A stretch of DNA of 64,000 bases, from positions 27,152,558-27,216,557 of the forward strand of contig NC_088714.1 in assembly GCF_963576615.1 (NCBI RefSeq). The letters are read 5' to 3'. Below are positions 48,201-59,259 of this stretch, piece by piece. How positions within the stretch are numbered: the first letter of the stretch is position 1; each line of letters starts with the position of its first letter. The notes below the pieces were generated by a model, which did not search any database, was not told the DNA's origin, and saw only the letters and a list, made by a program, of their open reading frames with translations. Made by a program: the position numbers and the translations under genes. Origin of the DNA: Watersipora subatra (lineage: Eukaryota; Bryozoa; Gymnolaemata; Cheilostomatida; Watersiporidae).

Positions 48201-51200
48201 ACAATGATACAACATAAAAGATAATTGACATCACCAATCATAAAAAGAAATAACACTGCTCTATTTGAATGATGCATTTGTACATTTCAGCCGATCTAGA
48301 GAAAGGCAAATGATAGCAAATGTATTTGATTACAGTAATTTTAAACAAGCAAAAAGATAACTGATTTATCCTATGCACAGTTTTTCTATAAAAATTTAGT
48401 AACAAACTAAATGATTGCAGAAGATTGTGTTTACTTTACCAATCATAACAAAATATTTATAAAATTTTTAAAACATTATTAGTTGGTTGAGTGTACAAAA
48501 ACAAGCATCAGCTTTTCAATAGTTTGAATTTTTTTTGCATTGCTCAAACTTACTCTCTTAACTTACTTAAAAACTTACTTTTAACTTACTGTACGTCAAA
48601 CTTACTTACAAACTTGCTCTTAATTAAATGTTATCCACTGCTTTAATATTGAAATAGGGTGAGCTTGCATAAAATTTTAGTAGATTTTATCAGAAATATC
48701 GATATTTTTCTATTATTGGTAATTGTTTTTGATGTTTGATGTGATCTGATTACTAGGATGTTTAAAGATAAAAAAACCACAAAACTTGATTATAGGTAAA
48801 ACACTCAGATAAAGCAAAAGTACGTTTATGACGTCTATAGTTGCAAAGAGACCAACAGAATAGAGATGCGCAATGCTATAACTTGAACACAATAGCTGAT
48901 ATCAACTATAGCAACGATAGCAACTAGTGAAATCATTTAGCATATCTTTTTCTTCTGAGCGTTTTAACCATGATCAAGTTTTATCGAGTTTAACTTTGAA
49001 ACATCAAAAACAGTCAGATCACCTCAAACATCAAAAACAATCACAATTTATAGAAAAATATTAAAGCTTTCTGATAAAATCTGATAACTTTTTGTGTAAG
49101 TCCATTGTTAAGACTTAATAAGATAATGAAAAATATTCAATACTTGAAATAATATAATATTCAATACTTAAAATGATACAATATTCGATATCAAAATGAT
49201 TCAATATTGAATCAATTTACATTTCGATGCAGACACCTGATCGGCTTGATATCTCCCATCTTACCATACTGACAGCAGAAAAAGATATTCCTCTTTTAGA
49301 AATCTAAACTAAAACTCGTGTACTACCGATCACGTATTTCAGGTCACCAAACTTCCACCAATCATATCACAGGATATTTGAACATATTGCCTTATCCCAA
49401 ACTTGCTCGTTTCTGCATTTGTGTTACAAGTTTTGAAAATAAAAAGGGCATAAAAGTTTTATGCCCTCAATAATAGTATTTACCATTCCAAGTATAAGAC
49501 AAACATTGTTTTCTATTTTGTGACACCAACATACTAAATACACCATCATATGTTTTAGTTTATGAACTTTCTGTTACTACAACCTTCAATTCACTATCTC
49601 GACTCTTCCATAATACTATTAAATTACCAACTTGCAAGACACATCTGTTCAACTCGCTCAATAATTCCTGATTTCTACCTTTTTAGTTTTCTTCTTTTTT
49701 GGCATTTAATAACAAACATCATTTTGTTGGTGGTTATTAATGCAAACAAAAGTTATACTTACATACACGGGTCAAAAGTTAGTCTGATCAGTTCTACTGT
49801 CTTACATCAAATCTGGTGAAAATTTCATACATTATGAAATTAAATTTGCGCAACCAATGGATACATTATGCTATGGTGTAACCTGCTCTCAGTTTTTGTG
49901 GTTGTTTGTAAAAAAACACTTGGATATTTTTTGTATGCAAACTAAAATGAGTCTCCAAAGAGTGTACATATAAATTTAGTTAAACATTGCAAACAGGAAA
50001 TATCACAAAAATTTATACATACCAACCTTTTTGCTACCCCCTGAAAAAAATTAAAGTTGTAAAAATTGCAGGCTCTCTGACTGGATTCACCGTATAGTTA
50101 CCTAGTTCCATACTTGGAAGTGCCCTAGCAGTCTCATGTCCTGTGAGAAATCATCAGGTTTACAGGTTACAATAATTTTGTAATAGCAGTAGGGAGTAGT
50201 TGGTACAATTGTTAGTGTTGGGCTATCATGCTGCATGTTGCAAGTTCAATCCCTGAATGATGCAATAATTTTTTGTAACCTCCAAGAGTGGCTTTGAACA
50301 AACAGACAGACAGACACTGCTCTCATTACAGTAAAGATTGATAAATTGATTACGCTTTAAATACTAGAGAATAAATAAAACGCCGTTAGATTGGTTCAGG
50401 AAGGAAAAGCTGGGGAGACAACTCTGTTGAACTATAACTGCTAACACTAGGCTTCATCTCGTTTGTGAGTTTTTAAATACATTTAATACACGGCATCATT
50501 AAGCGTTCTGTTATAGCAGCTACGATGCTTTAATTAATAGTTTGCTATAGGTGTGATCAATTTTTTTTTTAAATAGTAAAAATGCATCAGAAAAAATATA
50601 CATGTAGTAGAATCATTTTTGGTTCTCCTCAAAACCAAAGAACCACTTCCCTGAAATAAACAGTTGACTTGATACTCTGCTACACTCCTCAACAAAATTA
50701 TACACTGCTCAATTTTGCTGAGTTTTGACTTTGACAAGGGAGCTTTTACTGACCTTTTATAATTATCTTTATATACAGACTGTCAAGATCTGTATGAAAA
50801 GGGCTACAGAGAGACAGGAATATATGAAGTTAACCCTCCGAACAATACCCTAGCACCATTTCAAGTATGGTGTGACTTTATCGACCAGACCGGTTGGACA
50901 GTCATACAAAGGAGAGGAAATCAGACCGTGAACTTTAACCTTCATTGGGATTCTTATAAGAAGGGCTTTGGTGACATCACTGGAGAATTTTGGTTAGGTA
51001 AAGACCTTGATATTCTTTTGCTACAAATTTACTTTTTACTGAATAGTGATAATCAATCTATGTATGTTTCAGAGGTTCATTAGTGTGTGCGTGCGTGTCT
51101 GTGTGTGTGCGTGTGTGTGTGCGTGTGTGCGTGCGTGTGATTTATTTCATCAAATATATAGTACATACAATTGCATACATACGAAAAAGAAAACAAAGAA

Positions 51201-54200
51201 AAGTTTCAAACAATTGTATATCAAGAATCAAACAAAAGCAAAGATGATGGGTCTAGTGCAAAATAGCAGAGCTAAACCGGCCGCAGGCCTAAGTCAACAG
51301 CATAAGGCGTAGACACTAATGCTCACCAAGCAGGGATAAGGTGGAGACTTACCTCCGTCTTAAACTCACCAATAGGTTTTATTAATTTCAACGACGTTGG
51401 CAATTTATTCCACAGTGCAGACCTCACAAAGTTCGATGTTCGTTGACCAGCAGATGAAGAATAAAAAGGAGTAGGAAGTGAGGATGATTGAAATCGGGTG
51501 TTATAATGTGAAGGTTTTTGAAATGTTTGTGAATGATACAGTTTGTGTGCTCTAATAAGTGATTTGTAATGATACATTCTATCATCAGTCAAAATCTTAG
51601 AGTCGTGAAATAAACTAAAAGTTGGGTAACCAAAAGGCTTTTTATATATAATACACAATATTTTTTTTGAAACTTAATTAATTGGTCAAGGTGAATTCAA
51701 GAAGCATTTTCCCACGATTCTATAGAGTAGCATAATTTAGAGTGAATAAAAGAGTAGTAAAGCATTATCAGGATCTTTCTTGGAACAGTAGTGCTTAATC
51801 GAAAAAGCCGTCCTGAAATAGGTTTTAAGTCAATCAGTAAATTGTGTGTGTGTGAGGACCAACTCAAATTCTTATCAATTGTAATGCCTAAAAACTTAAT
51901 TTCATCAACTTCAACAATATTTTTATCATTTAAAGTTAGTAAGCGTTCAAATTTAAATCTGTTTTGCTGGTTTTTGAAAACAATGTAAGCTGTTTTTTCA
52001 CAATTAATTGTTAGTTTCTTTACTTGACACCAGTGGCTCAGTCTTTGAAGATCAGAATTAATTTTTGTGTAAGACTCATTTAGTTCAGAAGAAGTTAGTG
52101 TTAGGGTGCTGGTGTACAATCAGTAGGTCAGTGGTTCTAACCCCAGGAGGATCATCGGTGGTCCTTCTGTGGACCATTGGCGGTGTGTAAGGGTTTTCAG
52201 CCACAATTGTTACTGTGGTAAAATTTTATGAGCAGATAGTCGCAATATATTCTGTATCAGGATATACCATTTGCGGTGGTGACACCTTAATGAAAAAAGA
52301 CCCAAAGAAACTGTTGCACTTATGAGATTATTTCAAACAAACAACCATCTTTCAGTGCACATTTATGTTTAAAGTTTTATTTAGTCTATAGCTATTAAAA
52401 CCTACTATCTATTTACTAATCTTTTACAAATTATATTGCCGCTCAAATAACCTACAGATGCTTTCATAGCCTTAAGGTATATCGATTTTCTGGTCATGGT
52501 AGTCTAAGTTCTGAGGTCAAAGTAAAGTTTGTAATCTAAATATATTTAGCTCAAACTGTTAGTATGATGTCAATAAAACCAGACATTAAAACAGCATACG
52601 GTTTAATATAGTGTGGTTAAAATAGTTTAATATAATATGTTTAAATGCCTTTGAATTAGAATAGCACATTTGTTTACAGACAAACCTTTGCTCATCTACA
52701 TGTTTCAGGAACAATTTATTTATTCAATTTATTAACGGGTCACTCACTTCAAACTTTAAAAGGCTTTATCAAAAAGTATAGATATTTTTCTCTCATGTTA
52801 GATTTTGTATGTTTAAAATGGTGATCTGACTGTCAGGATGTTTTAAGTTTAAATCCCCAAAACTTGATTGTGATTAAAACACTCAGAAGAGAAAAACATT
52901 CTCAGATTTTTTTCCATAAATGATGTCAATAGTTGTGCATATCTATATATATAATTGTAAGTGTATATAATCTGTTACTTGTATGACCAGTAATAGCGAT
53001 AAAATCTAGGAACAACAACCTCTTTGCACTGTGATTGAACTCTGAATCTCCAAATTCGCAGACAGGCGAGCTAACTATTACACTACAATGTTACAATGTT
53101 ATGACGGCGCAATTGTGCGCATACTTATTCCCCCTGCCAATCTTTAATATATACCGCTTGGTTAAAATAGCATGCTTCACGCTTCAGCTAGCACGCTTGA
53201 AGATCATGATTACGTGCGAGATCAAAACACAATCTTTTTTCTAACGCTAGCTTCAGAAGAACGGATACTAATTTCATCATAGTAAAAATTTAGACTTGCT
53301 TAAGTTGCTGAAATTCATTGGGGAAAGAAACTTAGCCAATTAAAAATAAGTTTTTATATAAAAATCTTTTTATCACGCGTACAAGGCTGGGCATTCATCT
53401 AGTTGTTTATAAGTGATGTACATTGTACATTGTATATACATGTACAAGTACATGTATATGTACTTGTACATATACATGTATATACATGTATATACATGTG
53501 TATATACATGTACAAGTACATGTATATACAATCTCTTCAGCATCTGGTACTCGTGTGTTTATTCATCGTTTAGCGGAAAACAACGGAACAAATTTTAACC
53601 AACCTATCTTTAACTCATTCAAAACAACTATAGCAATGTATCTGAGGCTACATTTAAAATTTTATTCTAGAAATCATGAACAAAAACAAAATAAAGTAGA
53701 TATTAATAGAGGCGTATATCAATTAGAGGCCCGTAACCTGAATGCAATAATCAATGCCATAACAAGAAGGACAAACAGGAAATGCAACTATTGACATGAT
53801 TCTTGAAAGTTTTGTATTTCGAAGCATTTCAACAGCAATCAAGTTTCAACAGGTTAATCAACAGTTTCAATCAAGTTTTTTTGATTTTAACCTTAAAACA
53901 GTCTGACAGTCAGATCACCTCCAGCAGCAAACAAAGTCTCAAAGATTAAAAAACATGTATGTTTTTTGATGAGATTTTTAAAGGTTTGATGTGAGTGACA
54001 TTTTGAGATGGTATGATCTATACTTTTCTATCTTTGCTGCCAACAGTTCGCGACTTTTTGCAAAAGTTCATTGGCAATGAACTCTTAGGCAGCGCTCGGT
54101 GTGTAGGTTCTCAATTCATTTCAATAATCCTGCAATCCTGTCCGCCTACATAAATGTCTAGATTTATATACATCAAATTTATGCATATCAAAGTAGTTAA

Positions 54201-57110
54201 TGATGATAATAATATTGCAAGAATATTTCTTTAGGAGAAGCATCAAAAGGCCTAAACCATATATAGCTATATTTGGAATTGGTCTGGTAAAAGGCCTTCT
54301 CTCATGGCAGCAAAGGAAGAAGCAAAAGTAAGAAAAGCAGCAGAATGCTCAGGGGAGAAATAGAAGTTTATTTATCGAATATAGTTTTTATTCTTTCCAA
54401 ACTTTATTGTCATAATTGGAAAAATGCAATTAAATACGTACATGTATACTTGCATCAGGATGCAAATGTCGGTGTGCAGCAGAACTATAACAAGGTATTT
54501 TTAATAGCTCGAAGGATAATGTAAAAAGGATAATTTTAAAACCACCACTATACATATACTCTGGCTTTCTGTTCTATTAATTTGTATTTCCATATTATTT
54601 TTTATTTTATTAAAGGAAATGACAAAATTCATCTTCTCACCCAGACTAATCAGCGTTTGAATATTTACATTAAGTTTGATGATGGCCTTGAGCTTGACAT
54701 GACTTGGGAGGTATTCTATATTGAGGATGAATCCAATGGTTACACAATCAATGTAAGTGCCATCTGATAGACAAGGCTGAAGCTTTTTTCACTAATGGTT
54801 GCGACTGTCTATTACTGGCATGCACATATCTTGCTAACAAGTGCCAACCAATCACATCATATATTCCTGACTAACTTTGTTAATATGTTCTAACCAATCA
54901 CATTACATATTACTGACCTACTTTGATAATATGTGCAAAAAAGGCAGATTACCTATTACTGACCTACTTTGTAAGTGTCAACCAATCAAATTACGCATTA
55001 CTGACCTACTGTACTTTGCTAAAAAATATCAACCAATCACATGACATATTACTGACCTATTTTATTAATAAATAATTAAATACCATAAAATTGCTTTACA
55101 CATTTTTTTAGACTTTCCCTACATGTTAATTTTTTGCTTAATTTGCACTGAGCTGCTTGAAGTAATTCTGGTCTCAAATTTCAGATGATACTCTTGAGGT
55201 ATCCAAGTTTATTGCTACATCAGAACATGCTTTAGATTCTAAACATGCAACAATGTATATGGCAATTCATTTTTAGTATCTTTATTTACCAGCTGCGTTC
55301 AAGTGGTCACCCTAAAGATGAAAGACGTGCCTTCACACTCTACCATGATGGAATGATGTTCTCTACATCAGACAGGGATAATGATAAGAGTGCCAAGTCC
55401 TGCGCTATCACTTATTCAGGTTTGTAGGACAAGATAAAAACAAGTCATGAGTGATTGAGTTTTAGGTTTTTTGGAACCGACAGTCTGCTACTTACATGCA
55501 TGTGAAAAAAAAATGCCATACTACATTGCATCTCCTCTTTTGCTGAGTAAACATGTAGCAAATTGTTCGATTCTAGTTACTGACTATTTTTGTATAAAAT
55601 TACAAAATTTATCTTTTAAATTTCAACTACTGCCGTCTTGAAGCCTGTTCATTTTACGTTGTAAGTTAACCAAGTGTTCTTTCTTCATACAAACTGCTTA
55701 CACAATCTTGCATCATCAGTTTGCTTGCTAAACAGAAGTTGTGTGCTGATATCAGCAGACGTTGATATGTGCTTGAAATCAAAATTTTTGGGTACACCAT
55801 ACGATAAACTGACACTTTTTCGATAGCTTAAATATACTGAATTTGGAATGTTTAAATTTTGAAGCTAAGAAAACTGTGAAATCGTTAAACACTAAATTTT
55901 TTACTTGCTGAAATAGTAGCGCATACCAAAATACCATTAAATCAGAAAGCCCCCATAATTAAAAAAACTTGTATCATGATAGTTTTATATAACTAATAAA
56001 ACAAAGATGATGATATTGCTAAACTGGTTTGGTGTCTTTAGATCTAACCAATTGTCACAAAATAAGGAGTTATTTTAAAATTCAGTCTATTTTATAAGAG
56101 TAGTAGCTGTGCTATCCGGCGTTGTCGGGTATGCAAAATCAGCCTATAAACAATGAGAAGTAATGAGAGTTGCCTCCCACATGCTATTAGCCTGGCACAT
56201 TGCCAGTGTATAATTTGAATAAGCTTACTAATGAGAGCTGTTCGTCTCACGTTATGCAATCACTCTGCCTAGTACATAAAGCCATTGGGTACTTGCTTCC
56301 ACATACTGACATATATCAGCTAGCTAACAAATCAATATCTGTGACCTAATTGGTACGGTATCGGACTGGTGAATAGGAGGGTCCGAGATCAAATCTTCAT
56401 CGGTATGGATTTTTTATTCCAAGAATTTAATAGCTATAGTTGGAATGACAGATCCACAGATGACATACTTTGAGAAATATATATATAGATTGCACCTCTT
56501 CTCTTTTCTCCCCCTTTTCCCTTTTCTCTCTTTTTTTCTTCTCTCCCTTATTTTTCTTCTCTTTTGTGCCCTCTTTTATCTCTACCACTCTTTCCTGTCT
56601 CTTCCTTCTCCCTCACCTTTTGTCTAGCTTTTTCTTCTCTTTTTCCCTGGCTCTTTCTTTTTTCTCTCTTTTCTCATTTCTATAAAACCGACATGTGTAA
56701 AGTCTGGTCAGAATCATACTCAAATTCTCATAGTCAAATTCTTAAATTCTCAATTCATACTCAAATTCTCATATGACTCATAGTCAAATTTCTTCTGACC
56801 TGCAGCCTCTGCCATAAATCAATAACTTCTGTCTCCCATGTAAAATTATTATGTTGGACAGCAGTAAGGTTACCTGCCATTAAATGTCTACATATAAAAA
56901 TTATTATTGCAGTTCTGTGTGTTTGCTATGTTGTTCATGCTATAGTGTTATAGAAATACTGCAGTAGTTGTAGTAACAACTGTCTCCTTTTTAGGTGGCT
57001 GGTGGTATAACCGTTGTTCAGGTGTCAACCTTAATGGTGGTCCAAGAGGAATGTACTGGAGTTCTTACACCCAAACTATATCATTAGCAGTTATGAGAGT
57101 TTCTAGATAA
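45238..57110 (+). CDS. Secreted fibrinogen-related protein (5 exons)
   Basis: Coding exons are 45238-45550, 50779-50997, 54616-54752, 55293-55419 and 56995-57110, with GT/AG borders and phases 1, 1, 0 and 1. They join into 303 codons. Residues 1-23 form a Cys-rich signal peptide. Residues 25-80 are charged and heptad-like, probably a short coiled coil for oligomers. Residues 105-303 are a fibrinogen-related domain: Cys106 and Cys136, GWTVIQRR (143-150), the GFGDITGEFWLG motif at the exon 2 end, the calcium site Asp250/Asp252 in SDRDND, Cys260 and Cys273, GGWWYNRC and NLNGG. Such proteins act as lectins or immune recognition factors outside the cell. No collagen or immunoglobulin part is seen, unlike ficolins or snail FREPs. 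The link of exon 1 to the domain rests on strand, matching phase and absence of a nearer start; a missed exon in the 5.2-kb intron 1 is possible. The C-terminus is slightly short. Confidence 0.87.
47447..47760 (+). other. Possible solo LTR in intron 1 of the fibrinogen-related gene
   Basis: The segment starts TGTACATATCG, has a TATAAA box at 47623-47628 and an AATAAA signal at 47700-47705, and ends near GGTTGGCTCAACA. This is the order expected of a retroelement LTR. Sequence to 48140 is more GC-rich and could be leader or a separate repeat. No second LTR or coding part is seen nearby, so the call is tentative. Confidence 0.3.
48664..49100. mobile_element. Foldback/MITE element, family F, copy 3
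   Basis: The ends TTGCATAAAATTTTAGTAG and its complement near CTGATAACTTTTTGTGTAAG match the other copies. The arms run through CTATTATTGGTAATTG and GATCTGATTACTAGGATGTT. The core AACTATAGCAACGATAGCAA is shared with copies 1 and 2. It lies inside intron 1 of the fibrinogen-related gene. Confidence 0.77.
50098..50341 (+). repeat. tRNA-like composite repeat, family A (short form)
   Basis: A leader with GCCCTAGCAGTCTCATGTCC is followed by a tRNA-like module (GTAGTTGGTACAATTG and GCAAGTTCAATCCC) and the end AACAAACAGACAGACAGACA then CTGCTCTCATTACAG. The order matches 20935-21150 and 27296-27500. Confidence 0.55.
51082..51138. repeat. GT/GCGT microsatellite at the LINE 3' end
   Basis: GTGTGCGTGCGTGTCTGTGT and similar words fill this interval. 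On the minus strand it follows immediately after the LINE 3' untranslated sequence (GATGAAATAAATCACACGC), so it may be the element's tail. Confidence 0.85.
51082..52123 (-). mobile_element. 5'-truncated LINE (non-LTR retrotransposon)
   Basis: On the minus strand the reverse transcriptase thumb begins at 52119 with LYTST-like sequence, where the FADD box should immediately precede but is absent. It continues through NCEKTAYIVF, EIKFLGITIDKNLSW and the LLIDLKPISGRLFRL region to WENAS. A frameshift in an A-run (plus 51661-51669) leads into a second segment, 51323-51658, with the common LINE C-terminal pattern (HYNTRFQSS, GQRTSNFVRSALWNKLP). These motifs fit the Jockey/CR1/L2 group; the exact clade is uncertain. 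It inserted in intron 2 of the fibrinogen-related gene, opposite to it, and is inactive. Confidence 0.85.
52941..53403 (-). repeat. tRNA-like composite repeat, family A, nested
   Basis: The minus strand starts ACTAGATGAATGCCCAGCC, near-identical to the 32709 end. It carries a tRNA-like module with AGAGTTCAATCAC as B box and ends in TATATATAG-like sequence. The core GCATGCTTCACGCTTCAGCT matches the 32237-32709 copy. It is contained within the foldback at 52739-53999. Confidence 0.65.
53404..53530. repeat. TGTACATG/TATACATG palindromic tract
   Basis: Self-complementary words (TGTACA, TACATGTATA, GTACAAGTAC) are repeated for about 125 bp. It borders the family A terminus. Confidence 0.85.
54834..55070. 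repeat. Degenerate ~55-60 bp tandem repeat with CCAATCA words, intron 3
   Basis: About four or five diverged units contain CAACCAATCACAT followed by TATTACTGACCTACTTTG. It lies between exons 3 and 4 of the fibrinogen-related gene. Confidence 0.75.
56102..56490 (+). repeat. tRNA-like composite repeat, family A, intron 4
   Basis: It starts AGTAGCTGTGCTATCCGGCG and has a tRNA-like module at about 56340-56405 (CCTAATTGGTACGGTATCGG and GAGATCAAATCTTC). It ends GATGACATACTTTGAGAAAT then TATATATAGATTGCA. Start and end both match the shorter 9832-10131 copy. Confidence 0.6.
56493..56690. repeat. Pyrimidine (CT)-rich tract
   Basis: About 200 bp of TTTTCTC, CCCTTTTC and CTCTTTC words directly following the family A 3' end. 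Phe/Ser/Leu-rich frames here are artefacts. Confidence 0.85.
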
Positions 57111-59259
57111 TAGATAAGACATGAACCGCTAAACTGAGTTTTGTGTCATAACGTTTACATATTCAGGATAAGACAACTTGGTTCCAATTTATGATATTTT
57201 AAAAATCGAAAGGCTTTAAAAACTGATAGAATGTTTATAATTTATAAATTACTTTTTACATTGACTTTAAAAAGGTAGAGCATATATAAAATGACTACAA
57301 TGACAATCTGCATTCAACTGGATAATACATATGTCAATATCTATAATACTAGTTGAATGCCGGTGTTGCATGGGTAATAAAATAATTACCCAATGAATTT
57401 AAGTAAATTAAGCTAGTCTAAATCTTTACTATAATAAGAACAGTGTCCGTCTGTCTGAAGCTAGCTTGCGCTTATAATCGTTACGTTACATGTCATGATC
57501 TCTCACTCAATCATGATCTTCAAGCATCCTAGCAGTAACCAATAATTTTTTTGCAAGCACTGCATAAGCATGCACACAATTGTTGCATAGTATAACAAAA
57601 ACAGTGTAGCATAGTGGGTAACTCACTTGTCTGCAGAATTAGTGGTTTTGACACCAATTCCTATGTACAGCTGATTTTTCGTTCTTAGTTTTTGGGGCCT
57701 ATAACTGAACACATAAATGACGGATGACAAGCAGACACTTGGATTTATACATATAAATTTATGTGTACATCAGTCAACCTTCTGGCAGCGGGCGGCAAAT
57801 AAATTCCCTAAAGACTGGTTTACCAGTGCATGCTCCGGTGTGTTTTATGCACACTACCAATGGTAACAAGGTTAATGGTTGTTACAGCCTTTTTGTTTTA
57901 CTCAAAAGTTTTTTAATACTTCTGTTAGCTACCAATGTTAATAAAAATTTCAGCGTTTTGAAAAGTTAATGAAAATACTAAGTTTACTATTATAATAAAT
58001 TCTTTGCATTTAAAACAAATAGAAAAATATTGAAAATGCTTTTGATGTGGAGTATTATTGAGCAATGAATACATAAATAAAAACGATATTAATAATAAGT
58101 GGTAAGTTCTAATAGGTAACATGGTAATGAGAAAATTTATCATTCAGTTTAACTTGAACTAGCTTTGTTAATTCTATAAAAATAATATGGTACCTGTCTG
58201 TGTAAACAAAGCTTTGTGAAAGGCTATAGATCAATCAAATTCCTAACCATGTTAAACTGGCTGTTTTAATCCTTACCAATTAGACTAACGGATTTCTTGA
58301 AACTGTTTCATTCAAAAATTAAAAATAAATTTAGTTATATAATGGAAGCTATATTAGCAGGCATGCTTGCCTGCTACATACAGATGCTGTATGCTAGATG
58401 AAATGAATTTTTCTAACATAACACTATTGCACTCTATCACTGAACATAAGCTATAAAAAGATGAAACATTCAAATGCTTGAGACATTATCAGGTGAGAAA
58501 TTACTTGTACTGATATATTACTGCTATATAATTTTGCAATGCAATTCCTAAGCATTTCAAAATGGCTATGTTAAGGCTTACCATTTAACTAGCAAAATTC
58601 TTGAAATTTTTTGATTCAAAAACTAAGAAACATACATGTACATATTTACATATCAGAAGGTATATCTGTACGCAAGCCGGTTTTGTTCTACTTCCAAAGC
58701 AATACAAACTAGTTTGGATATCTTGATAATGATTTACATTGCAAAAGTCTAATGTGATTGTTTGTTCTTATCACAAAAATTGAAATTCAAATCTCTTTAT
58801 AAGCCAAGACTTAAAAATTTAACATGGTTGCTGGTTCCCTTATAAAAGTAAAAAACTTAATCAATTTTTAAACCAAACCTGTGTACTACCCCAAGTATTG
58901 TAGCTGTACTATCTGAAAGCAATGGTTGAGGGTGATGATAAAAAGCATCTATTATCAGCCTCACGTACAGAGAAAAAGTTTCTTTGAACAGATTAAAAGA
59001 AAAACAATGCTAACTGTGGTTTATTAGAGCAATCACAAAATTACACCCTGACTCTATGCATGTATTTTCACTAATGCTGGCTTGAAGGATTAGTTCTAGC
59101 TACATGACAAAGGGGGTGTTACATAATACATTACATAATACGATGCAAACTACATCACCCCTTGATTCATAAATCACAACCAGCGTAATCAGAAAATATT
59201 AATAGATTACATACTAGCATAACATACATGTATATCTAAAATGAAAATATAGACCGTCA
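57111..59259. other. Gene-free region with a family A repeat
   Basis: The 3' flank of the fibrinogen-related gene. A family A copy lies at 57348-57760. I see no supported gene in the rest, and no clear LTR next to the retroelement that follows. Confidence 0.5.
57348..57760 (+). repeat. tRNA-like composite repeat, family A
   Basis: It starts ACTAGTTGAATGCCGGTGTT then GCATGGGTAATAAAATAA, and ends near ATGACGGATGACAAGCAGAC and ATACATATAAATTT. A tRNA-like module (TAGCATAGTGGGTAACTC) lies near 57605. A GTGTCCGTCTGTCTGAAG word at about 57442 is in the opposite sense, which suggests a composite or rearranged copy. Confidence 0.55.

Larger units (their letters stand above)
52739..53999. mobile_element. 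Foldback element of family F type with a nested family A repeat
   Basis: The left end GTCACTCACTTCAAACTTTA and the right end TAAAGGTTTGATGTGAGTGAC are inverted complements apart from a few changes. The arms continue with GATCTGACTGTCAGGATGTT on the left and GACAGTCAGATCACCTCC on the right, linking it to family F. Between the arms lie a family A repeat (52941-53403) and TGTACATG-rich sequence (53404-53530). The termini differ from the other three family F copies, so it may be a longer relative. Confidence 0.65.
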
